Origin: Chitinophagales bacterium
Lineage (GTDB): Bacteria; Bacteroidota; Bacteroidia; Chitinophagales; UBA10324
DNA: 6,806 nt
Assembly: GCA_026786335.1 (NCBI GenBank)
Contig: JAJAYG010000560.1
Location: forward strand, 1-6,806
Reading direction: 5' to 3'
Shown: piece by piece, positions 1-5,874 of the stretch
Position numbering within the stretch: position 1 is the first letter of the stretch
Layout of the letters: every line of letters begins with the position of its first letter
Made by a program: the position numbers and the translations under genes
Notes under the pieces: generated by a model
What the model saw: only the letters and a program-made list of their open reading frames with translations
Databases searched by the model: none
What the model was told of the DNA's origin: nothing

Positions 1-1293
1 ACCGCTTAGCACAATCATGATATGTGCATTTTCCTGATCCCGATCAATGGAAATAATTCCTGATCCTGTTGCAGTCGCGTTTGTAGATGGCACTTCCTGT
101 CCACCATCCATTGTGAATGTATAACCTTCGCGTGCATACCTGTATACCTGTCCGCGAATTTCTCCATTAGGGTTAGTGGCGGTATGAAGATTAACATAAA
201 TTCCTCCGGTCAAAAAAGAATTTATTAGGTCACTCGTAAGAGCTGAACCGGAAATCATTCCGTCTACTTGGTTGCCAGAGATTCCGGCAGATAAATCAAC
301 TACCACTCCTCCGCTCACACCTTTCTTTCCTGAATGAAAGTGAGCGCCGGTAATTGCGCCGCTTAATCCATCGGCAACCACGTGATACCACATTGTATCC
401 ATCGCAGTATTCAATTTTGCAACGGCCACTCCTAATGCAGAGGTAACCACAGCAGGAACTTCCTGTATTCCGTCAATAGTTGCATCAAAGGCAAGTTTTG
501 TATCGGTGATTACTTGTCCTCTTATTTCTCCATTTGGATTGGCAGTTGTATGAATGTTGATGTAGATATTTCCTGCAAGTAAATCACTGAGATATAAAGC
601 AGGATCGACTTCACCAACAATTACATTTCCTGTTACCATTGAAGTTAAGTCTTCAACAACACCACCGCTTACACCCGGAGCACCCACATGAAAATGAGCA
701 CCGGTAATTGCGCCGCTTAATCCCTGAACAACCACATTAATCGTAATTGCCTTTTGATTTTTGTAAAGATTAAATGAACCCAATCCATACGCCGAAGTAA
801 CAACAGCAGGTACTTCCTGCGATCCGTCGAGCATGGCTGTATACTGATAATCTGTTTCGAGATAAATCTGTCCGCGAATTTCTCCGTCGGGATTTGCAGC
901 AGTGTGAACGTTAAGATAATTACCTCCGCTGAGCATTGAAGAGATAAGATCAGAGGTCAATGCACTTCCGGTGATAGAAGCATTAATATCATTTCCTGAT
1001 ACAAATGAAGTGAGGTCAACTACAACACCACCGCTTGTACCAGCAGCACCTGAATGAATGTGTGCACCTGTAATTGCGCCGCTTAATCCATTTACACTTG
1101 CATGAATACATAAAGTATCACGTGTGGAATTTAAAACAAAGCTTGAAACGCCTAATGCGTTGGTTACTACAGATGGAGTTTCCTGAGCGCCATCGAGTTT
1201 AGCCGATAAAGTAAGATTGCCGCTGAGATGATCTGCTTTTGCAATTTGAAAGGAGGCAAGCAAAATCAAAGAATAAGTAAATAGTTTTTTCAT
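1..1293 (-). CDS. Secreted multi-CHRD-domain protein (C-terminus beyond the window)
   Basis: The reading frame is open from the ATG at 1293 to base 1 (431 codons, no stop), so this is a 5'-complete, 3'-partial gene. Residues 1-20 form a Sec signal peptide (MKKLF, hydrophobic core, AKA before the likely cut), so the product should be exported. The rest is tandem CHRD domains of about 120 residues. The DG-x-QE(V/T)P motif recurs at residues 34, 156, 274 and 396, GLSGAITGAH-x-H at 69, 191 and 309, and NPxGEIRGQ near 134, 252 and 374. The fourth copy is cut by the window edge. CHRD domains are known from chordin and from many bacterial secreted proteins; their biochemical role in bacteria is not established. 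In this phylum a T9SS sorting domain often follows, but that part lies outside the window. The leader is A-rich with no clear Shine-Dalgarno, as is usual in Bacteroidota. It is divergent from the gene at 1596. The domain call is firm; the function is unknown. Confidence 0.93.
   Translation of the reverse strand, partial: MKKLFTYSLILLASFQIAKADHLSGNLTLSAKLDGAQETPSVVTNALGVSSFVLNSTRDTLCIHASVNGLSGAITGAHIHSGAAGTSGGVVVDLTSFVSGNDINASITGSALTSDLISSMLSGGNYLNVHTAANPDGEIRGQIYLETDYQYTAMLDGSQEVPAVVTSAYGLGSFNLYKNQKAITINVVVQGLSGAITGAHFHVGAPGVSGGVVEDLTSMVTGNVIVGEVDPALYLSDLLAGNIYINIHTTANPNGEIRGQVITDTKLAFDATIDGIQEVPAVVTSALGVAVAKLNTAMDTMWYHVVADGLSGAITGAHFHSGKKGVSGGVVVDLSAGISGNQVDGMISGSALTSDLINSFLTGGIYVNLHTATNPNGEIRGQVYRYAREGYTFTMDGGQEVPSTNATATGSGIISIDRDQENAHIMIVLSG
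124..489 (-). repeat. CHRD repeat unit 3 (122 codons)
   Basis: Codons 269-390 of the CHRD protein, the same length as unit 1 and sharing its SGSALTSDLI segment. A fourth unit begins at base 123 (codon 391) and runs off the window. Confidence 0.85.
490..843 (-). repeat. CHRD repeat unit 2 (118 codons)
   Basis: Codons 151-268 of the CHRD protein. It is four codons shorter than its neighbours and has VDPALYLSDLLAGN where units 1 and 3 have the SALTSDLI segment. GLSGAITGAHFH and NPNGEIRGQ are kept. Confidence 0.85.
844..1209 (-). repeat. CHRD repeat unit 1 (122 codons)
   Basis: Codons 29-150 of the CHRD protein. This unit is closest to unit 3: both are 122 codons long and share SGNxxxxxISGSALTSDLI-like text (ITGSALTSDLI here) before the NxHTAxNPxGEIRGQ end motif. 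Confidence 0.85.
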
Positions 1294-1595
1294 AAGATTA
1301 GTTTTTAATAAGTGATAAAAAATTTGTTAAGCCAAGTTACGAATGAATTGATCATGTGGATTTTTGTCATTGCAATTAACATTTATCTGTAATATGAAAT
1401 TAATCTGATGCTGTATGCATTGCTCTCTATGATAGTTTGAAAAAAAATGATTCCTCTTTACATTTTAATAATTCTTCAAAATATTTTCAATTGATATTGC
1501 AAATTCTCAATGCATCCTTTTACAAACAAATGACTGCAAAAACTTGACATTGGCCATTGGCAGAGCGTATTTTTATATCGCTAAAACGTTCTGCC
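1294..1595. other. Divergent intergenic region
   Basis: About 300 bp of AT-rich DNA between the divergent starts of the CHRD gene (ATG at 1293) and the Cys-cluster/T9SS gene (ATG at 1596). I see no ORF with protein-like content and no RNA gene. The right end carries a good promoter candidate for the rightward gene. For the leftward gene the best -7-like box is TAACTTGG on the minus strand (1339 to 1332), but no TTG lies at the right distance, so I do not call it. Confidence 0.7.
1544..1575 (+). promoter_or_regulatory. Candidate Bacteroidota promoter for the gene at 1596
   Basis: TTG at 1544-1546 and TATTTTTA at 1568-1575 are separated by 21 bases. The Bacteroidota housekeeping promoter is TTG, 17-23 bases, TAnnTTTG, so only the last base of the -7 box differs. 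Transcription would begin near 1580-1585, giving a leader of roughly 11-16 bases before the ATG at 1596. Short inverted repeats surround the -7 box (AGCG 1564-1567 with CGCT 1579-1582; GGCAG 1559-1563 with CTGCC 1591-1595). This is inferred from the motif alone. Confidence 0.45.
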
Positions 1596-2537
1596 ATGAA
1601 AATCAATTTACAGTTAGCTGAACTTCGCATAGATAATCCCTGCCATGAGGATTGGGATAAAATGAATACTGTTGAACGCGGAAAATTTTGTAACTCCTGC
1701 AAAAAAATCGTTCACGACTTTACACAAAAAAGCAAGGAAGAGATTATTGAGTTTTTTCGATTGCGAAAATTTGAAAGCGCATGTGTGAGAGTGAAAGATG
1801 AGGTATTGAATAAACCTTCTGTTGTTCTTCCATTCACAAATGATTCAAGACTGCGCAAGCAACGTGCAAGATTTGCTTATGCGTTGTATTTAATTTTTGG
1901 GTCGCTGCTTTTTTCTTGTAATACTTATAATCAAAAGATTGTTGAGCCGCAAACAGAAATTGAATTGAATAAAATTCAGCTTGCAGAAATTAATGTTCCT
2001 GAGGAGAAAAATGCATTTCAGGAATTTGAATTCATTTCTCCGTCAATTACCACAGGTGATGTGCGAACAGTTTTAAAAGAAAACTTTAACTCAACTACTG
2101 ATACAATCGAGTTACCTGATATTATTATTAACTCATTATCGGCTTCGCATTGCACATCTGTTACAACGGGTTCAATTATTTGTGTTTCGTATATTGATGA
2201 AGCAATAAATTTAGATTCCTTGAAGCTAAATGATGGCGCTGGCGCATCAACCGAAAGAATTAACAGCGTACCTGAAGAACCTTCACTCAAAGTATTTCCC
2301 AATCCTTCACAAGGTGAATTTCAAATTCAATACAAAACGATTTTGGAAGGATCGATGCAAATTGATGTGATCAATATCTATGGGCAACTCATCCAACAAA
2401 TTATTGCTGTTCCCAACCAATCAACAGGAGAATTTAGGGAGAGCGTAAACCTGAATGATGTTGCCGCGAAAATATATTTGGTAAGAATGCAAACAGGTGA
2501 AAAAGCAATGGTGCAGCAAGTGATTATTCAGCCTTGA
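1596..2537 (+). CDS. Four-Cys N-terminal domain, membrane/lipobox segment and T9SS type A sorting domain protein
   Basis: I chose the ATG at 1596 (313 aa). The frame stays open to a TTG at 1557, but that codon lies upstream of the likely -7 box and would only add 13 residues of poor quality. Residues 16-63 match a Bacteroidota N-terminal module with C16-H, W20, M23, G29, F31-C32-x2-C35, V39-x-D41-F42-T and C63; the four Cys suggest metal binding. Basic RLRKQRAR (85-92) precedes a hydrophobic stretch (93-107) ending in LLFSC (C108), which is either a transmembrane anchor or a lipobox. A low-complexity acidic/Ser-Thr linker follows. Residues 231-313 are a T9SS type A C-terminal domain: VFPNP at 233-237, INIYGQ, and IYLVRMQTGE near the end. 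No standard N-terminal signal peptide precedes the Cys domain, which is odd for a T9SS cargo. The domain architecture is well supported; the function is unknown. Confidence 0.88.
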   Translation: MKINLQLAELRIDNPCHEDWDKMNTVERGKFCNSCKKIVHDFTQKSKEEIIEFFRLRKFESACVRVKDEVLNKPSVVLPFTNDSRLRKQRARFAYALYLIFGSLLFSCNTYNQKIVEPQTEIELNKIQLAEINVPEEKNAFQEFEFISPSITTGDVRTVLKENFNSTTDTIELPDIIINSLSASHCTSVTTGSIICVSYIDEAINLDSLKLNDGAGASTERINSVPEEPSLKVFPNPSQGEFQIQYKTILEGSMQIDVINIYGQLIQQIIAVPNQSTGEFRESVNLNDVAAKIYLVRMQTGEKAMVQQVIIQP

Positions 2538-2547
2538 GGATTTTGTT

Positions 2548-2576
2548 ATGAAGAATTAATATGCGTCTTCATTTTG
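2548..2576 (+). terminator. Weak candidate terminator after the T9SS gene
   Basis: ATGAAGA (2548-2554) and TCTTCAT (2566-2572) form a 7-bp stem with an 11-base loop, ending in TTTTG. It starts 10 bases after the stop codon at 2537. The stem is AT-rich and the loop long, so termination would be inefficient and the next gene may be partly cotranscribed. Confidence 0.3.
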
Positions 2577-2606
2577 TATTTACTTTCGCTGGAGTAAAAG
2601 TTATTC

Positions 2607-3479
2607 ATGCAAGTCGTTATCAATTTTTTCACTGATCTTCCTTCTTATCATCGCACAATTATTCTTGCTTCAGGCTTTATGCTGATGTGGATGATTGAAA
2701 GTATAATTCCGCTTTTCAAGTCTTTTTCAGGGAAAGCCCGTCATACTTTTATCAATCTGTTTTTCACTTTCACTACGCTTGTTGTAAATTTTATTTTAGG
2801 TGTTTTGTTAGTAAAAGCTGCTGACTTTACTACAGAGAATCATTTTGGTTTGCTCTATCTTTTTTCTTTACCGCTACTGCTGCATGCAATACTTGGTTTT
2901 ATGTTCCTCGATTTAATAGGTTCGTATTCCATTCATTGGTTAGAGCATAAAGTAAAATGGATGTGGAAGTTTCATGTAATCCATCATACCGATCAGCACA
3001 TCAATACTTCCACTGCATTGCGGCATCATCCCGGTGAAAGTATTTTTCGGGCATTGTTTACTGTTGCTGCTATACTTATTGTAGGTGCACCTGTGTGGCT
3101 GGTATTTTTGTATCAAACATGTTCTGCTTTCTTTTCACAATTCAATCATGCAAATATTCATTTACCAAAGTGGTTTGATAAAATGATTGAGTTAATTTTT
3201 GTTTCGCCCGATATGCACAAAGTTCATCATCACCAATACATGCCGCTTACTGATACTAACTATGGAAATATCTTTTCATTCTGGGATCGCATTTTCGGCA
3301 CTTATGTGCATGTAAAAGATGCGAAGGAAGTGGAGTACGGACTTGATATTTATCCATTGCCAAAAGACAACAATGATCTTGCAAAGTTGTTGCGAATTCC
3401 ATTTGAGCCCTACATTCCTCCTGCAGGATCTAAGTTTAGTAAGAAGGAAAAGGAAATTGTGGTTGAGGATATGGTGTAA
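2607..3479 (+). CDS. Sterol desaturase / fatty acid hydroxylase superfamily membrane protein
   Basis: A 290-residue integral membrane protein. It carries the three His clusters that bind the di-iron centre in this superfamily: H110-WLE-H114, H123-VI-H126-H127, and H204-KV-H207-H208. Accessory motifs are R139-H140-H141-P, FNHANIHLP (179-187) and the family signature NYGNIFSFWDRIFGT (218-232). Hydrophobic segments lie near residues 15-35, 50-70, 82-106 and 148-172, placing the active site on the cytoplasmic face by analogy with relatives. Members use O2 to hydroxylate or desaturate lipid substrates (sterols, fatty acids, alkylglycerols, carotenoids); the substrate cannot be told from the sequence. 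The length is typical. GGAG at 2591-2594 lies 12 bases before the ATG, with AAAAG nearer. The gene is 69 bp after the T9SS gene and 80 bp before the lipoprotein gene, all on the plus strand; a shared transcript is possible but unproven. Confidence 0.92.
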   Translation: MQVVINFFTDLPSYHRTIILASGFMLMWMIESIIPLFKSFSGKARHTFINLFFTFTTLVVNFILGVLLVKAADFTTENHFGLLYLFSLPLLLHAILGFMFLDLIGSYSIHWLEHKVKWMWKFHVIHHTDQHINTSTALRHHPGESIFRALFTVAAILIVGAPVWLVFLYQTCSAFFSQFNHANIHLPKWFDKMIELIFVSPDMHKVHHHQYMPLTDTNYGNIFSFWDRIFGTYVHVKDAKEVEYGLDIYPLPKDNNDLAKLLRIPFEPYIPPAGSKFSKKEKEIVVEDMV

Positions 3480-3559
3480 ATCATTTTGCGTTCATTAACA
3501 ATATCTATTGAATCACGGATTTATTTTTAAGGTTTAAATAATTCAAATCAAAAAAATTT

Positions 3560-4531
3560 ATGAAACACTTTTATCAAACTTTACTTTTAATTTCTGCATC
3601 AACAGTACTACTTCTTCCATCTCAAAGTTGCAATGAAGATGTAGAAGCAACTTCAACTGCCAACAAAGTTGAAGTAGAAAACAAATCAGGCGCAACACCA
3701 TTTGTTTTAAGTGATGATTTTAGAACTTACTGGTACAGTGGAAAAGCTGAAGTTTCTTCTTACCATTTACAGCAGGCGCGCTATGGAGAAATACATGATG
3801 GTAATGCTGTGCTAATTTTTGTGACAGAAGATTTTTCGAGATCAAAACAAGTAAAACTTGATCACCCCGAAAATGCAGGTGCCGATAAACTTCCTGTGAT
3901 GAAAATGAATATGGAAAAGAAATTCAACACGGGAATTTATTCATACTCAATGATGCTTTCAGTTTTTAAACCCATTGATATAAATAATGAACTACATGCA
4001 ATAAAGGAAACTGCCACTGTACAGGAATGGTGTGGCAACGCTTACACTCAACTCAATCTTCGGGATAAGAAAAATGAAGTGACAGTGAATTCTTATTTTG
4101 AGAATGAAGGCGACCAGCAATTTTCATTCAACACTTCATGGCTTGAGGATGAACTCTGGAATCTCATCCGCATTGCTCCCGATCATTTGCCAACCGGTGA
4201 TCAAACAATTTTACCTGGTTTCTTTTTCACTCGTCTTTCACATGTGCCACTCGAATTGCAGAAAGCAAATCTTTCACTTATAGAGGAGAATGGGACAATG
4301 AAATACACGATGGAGGTTGCTGCTGAACAGCATACTCTCATCATTCATTTCCAGAAAGAATTTCCATATCGCATACTTGCATGGGAAGAAACATTTCCGG
4401 GATTTGATGGAAAACTTTTAACCACCACAGCAGTGCTTAACAAAACCATCATCTCTGATTATTGGGTGCACCATAAATATGATGATCGCTCATTAAGAGA
4501 ACTGCTGGGATTGCCGAAGGATTCGCAGTAG
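3560..4531 (+). CDS. Conserved Bacteroidota lipoprotein (family often mislabelled 'septum formation inhibitor Maf')
   Basis: A 323-residue protein with a signal sequence (1-23) ending in PSQSC. C24 is the likely lipidated Cys; the lipobox is relaxed, as is common in this phylum. The next residues, N-E-D, are acidic and resemble the surface-export signal of Bacteroidota lipoproteins, so cell-surface display is possible. After a variable linker (25-45) comes the conserved body: WYSGKAE (58-64), QQARYGEIHDG (71-81), AVLIFVTEDFS (83-93), FNTGIYSYSMM (122-132), QEWCGNAYTQLN (155-166), FPYRILAWEETFPG and a C-terminal LRELLGLP. I recognise this pattern from Flavobacteria and relatives, where it is frequently named Maf. 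It has none of the features of true Maf nucleotide pyrophosphatases and is much longer than their usual 190 or so residues. The biochemical role is unknown. The leader is A-rich (AAAAAAA just upstream), with no clear Shine-Dalgarno. Confidence 0.85.
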   Translation: MKHFYQTLLLISASTVLLLPSQSCNEDVEATSTANKVEVENKSGATPFVLSDDFRTYWYSGKAEVSSYHLQQARYGEIHDGNAVLIFVTEDFSRSKQVKLDHPENAGADKLPVMKMNMEKKFNTGIYSYSMMLSVFKPIDINNELHAIKETATVQEWCGNAYTQLNLRDKKNEVTVNSYFENEGDQQFSFNTSWLEDELWNLIRIAPDHLPTGDQTILPGFFFTRLSHVPLELQKANLSLIEENGTMKYTMEVAAEQHTLIIHFQKEFPYRILAWEETFPGFDGKLLTTTAVLNKTIISDYWVHHKYDDRSLRELLGLPKDSQ

Positions 4532-4581
4532 AAAAAAATGATCCCCGAAAATCGAAAGTTTGATTTTCGATTTTCGGGGAT
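4532..4581 (-). terminator. Palindrome copy A: strong hairpin with a T-tract, terminator of the ATPase gene
   Basis: Perfect 17-base arms at 4541-4557 and 4565-4581 enclose the 7-base centre GTTTGAT. Read on the minus strand, the hairpin is followed by CA and seven T (4538-4532), a classic intrinsic terminator 14 bases after the ATPase stop at 4595. It also lies between convergent genes, 9 bases after the stop at 4531, and could act on plus transcripts, though no T-tract follows on that side. In plus-strand RNA the stem can extend to 19 bp through G4558-U4564 wobble and U4559-A4563 pairing. An almost identical copy lies at 5787-5827. Confidence 0.8.
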
Positions 4582-4594
4582 GCTTCAATCAACT

Positions 4595-5767
4595 TCAGCA
4601 AATTAGCGGCAAATATTTTTTGAGAAATATTTCTAATCCCACTACTCTTATCTCTTTTGATAATTGATAATCTGCTGAGTCGGGAATCAGAACAAAGTTG
4701 TTCTTACTCTTCAGGTCTTTAATGCTTTCATAAAATCCTTTGCTCAATGATGGACTTGCAGAATATTTTACTTCAACACAGGCCACTGCTTTTAATCCTT
4801 TCACCAATATGAGATCACATTCACTGCCATCATGTGTGCGGTAATAATATGAACGCAACGCAGCGGGCTTAAGGCGATGAATTTGCTCCACCACAAAACC
4901 CTCCCATGAATTTCCGATGGCAGGATGCGAACGCAGTGCATGCATCGAATGTATATCAAGTAATGCATGAAGCAATCCGCTGTCACGCAAATAAAGCTTG
5001 GGCGCTTTCACCAATCGCTTTTTTGTGTTGAAAGAAAATGGTGCAAGCCGGTGAATAATAAAAGCGCCTTCGAGATAATCAAGATAGCGAACAACAGTTG
5101 GCGCTGTAATATCTAACCCGCGTGCAAAAGTTTGTGCATTAAGAATGTTGCCATGATAGTGCGCAATCATTTGCCAAAGACGATACATCACTTGCGGCGA
5201 AAAACTCACACCGAACAATTGATTCAAATCACGTTCAACATAAGTTTGTATAAAATGCCGCATCCAGTCAAAACATTTTTGATCGCTGCCTGCAAGAAAA
5301 GCATGAGGAAATCCACCGCGCAGCCACAGTCGTTTTTGTGTGTTGTCTTTTGCAGGCAACTCTGTAAGATTGAAAGGTGTTACTTCGGTGAAAGCAATTC
5401 TTCCTGCTAAACTTTCAGAAACATCTTTGATCATTTCGGGCGAAGCAGAACCGAGCAACAGGAAGCGACCGGGCTTTCGTTTTTTATCAATGAGAAAACG
5501 AAGCAGCGGAAACAGTTGCGGCATGCGTTGTACTTCATCAAGAATCACACAGCGGTCGCTGTATTCATCGAGAAACAATTGCGGATCTGAAAGTTTTTTT
5601 ACATCGGCCGGATTTTCCAGATCGAGGTATTGAGCATCTCTCTTTAGTGTGCGGCTGTATTGGCGCGCAAGTGTTGTTTTACCAACTTGCCTCGGACCTA
5701 CCACTGCTACAGCAGGGAATTGCTTCATGAGTTTACTGAAGTCGTCGTAAATGAAACGGTGAATCAT
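4595..5767 (-). CDS. AAA_14 ATPase with C-terminal DUF4143 domain
   Basis: A 390-residue protein with the usual length and layout of the AAA_14/DUF4143 family. The N-terminal ATPase has Walker A GPRQVGKT (24-31), Walker B CVILDEVQ (73-80, D77/E78) and a sensor-like LLLGSAS (103-109). DUF4143 follows, with the RGGFP hinge (150-154), YVERDL (176-181) and a winged-helix-like region near 205-260 (YLDYLEGAFIIHRL). The C-terminus has a PD-(D/E)XK-like arrangement: WEGFVVEQ (E289), E316-x-D318 and CVEVKYS (E332/K334). These ATPases are common, often multicopy and horizontally mobile. Some are linked to toxin-antitoxin or defence functions, but most have no proven role. The ATG at 5767 matches the family's start (MI-R then KQFP before Walker A). 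GC is higher in parts (32 of 60 at 5281-5340) than in neighbouring genes (22 of 60 at 2041-2100). Near-identical palindromes flank both ends, hinting at insertion. All key motifs look intact. Confidence 0.93.
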   Translation of the reverse strand: MIHRFIYDDFSKLMKQFPAVAVVGPRQVGKTTLARQYSRTLKRDAQYLDLENPADVKKLSDPQLFLDEYSDRCVILDEVQRMPQLFPLLRFLIDKKRKPGRFLLLGSASPEMIKDVSESLAGRIAFTEVTPFNLTELPAKDNTQKRLWLRGGFPHAFLAGSDQKCFDWMRHFIQTYVERDLNQLFGVSFSPQVMYRLWQMIAHYHGNILNAQTFARGLDITAPTVVRYLDYLEGAFIIHRLAPFSFNTKKRLVKAPKLYLRDSGLLHALLDIHSMHALRSHPAIGNSWEGFVVEQIHRLKPAALRSYYYRTHDGSECDLILVKGLKAVACVEVKYSASPSLSKGFYESIKDLKSKNNFVLIPDSADYQLSKEIRVVGLEIFLKKYLPLIC

Positions 5768-5771
5768 GCAT

Positions 5772-5779
5772 CAAAGCTA
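5772..5779 (-). promoter_or_regulatory. Candidate -7 box (TAGCTTTG) of the ATPase gene
   Basis: Read on the minus strand, TAGCTTTG is a perfect match to the Bacteroidota TAnnTTTG box. It ends only 4 bases before the ATG at 5767, so transcription would begin at or next to the start codon and the mRNA would be leaderless or nearly so. No TTG lies 17-23 bases upstream; that position falls inside the hairpin and reads TTTC, so the -33 element is poor. Confidence 0.4.
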
Positions 5780-5780
5780 C

Positions 5781-5827
5781 AAAATGATCCCCGAAAATCG
5801 AAAATTGAATTTTCGATTTTCGGGGAT
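5781..5827 (-). terminator. Palindrome copy B: strong hairpin between the T9SS remnant and the ATPase gene
   Basis: Arms 5787-5806 and 5808-5827 are perfectly complementary around a single central G, so the whole 41 bases form a near-perfect palindrome (about 19 bp of stem with a 3-base loop in practice). On the minus strand it is followed by CATTTTG, a short T-tract. It therefore fits a terminator for the T9SS gene whose stop is at 5875. It differs from copy A at only three central bases and shares the flanking AAAATG before and ATG after. It also sits directly against the ATPase -7 box. Confidence 0.75.
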
Positions 5828-5874
5828 GGAAAAATTAGATTCCCTCCTCTGATTAAACAAAATTAAATCGCACT

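Noticed and set aside
15..197. Small minus-strand ORF within the CHRD region
   Set aside because: It lies in another frame of the long CHRD reading frame, which has clear repeat motifs.
350..1089. Regularly spaced identical 20-nt blocks resembling CRISPR repeats
   Set aside because: Spacing is 354 and 366 bases and the blocks lie inside codons of CHRD domains; this is a protein repeat, not a CRISPR array.
1557..1595. Upstream TTG start adding 13 residues to the Cys-cluster protein
   Set aside because: The candidate -7 box lies downstream of this TTG, the extra residues do not fit the family, and the ATG at 1596 gives the usual N-terminus.
2018..2302. Minus-strand ORF opposite the T9SS gene
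   Set aside because: Antisense to a supported coding frame, with no leader or recognisable motif.
3560..4531. Annotation as the Maf septum formation inhibitor
   Set aside because: It has a lipoprotein signal, is far too long and lacks Maf nucleotide-binding motifs.
4532..5827. Calling an insertion sequence or named mobile element
   Set aside because: There is no transposase, integrase or target-site duplication that I can establish; the ATPase is not a known transposition protein.
5132..5866. Several plus-strand ORFs of 60-100 codons opposite the ATPase gene
   Set aside because: They are antisense shadows of a well-supported ATPase frame and show no domain-like composition.
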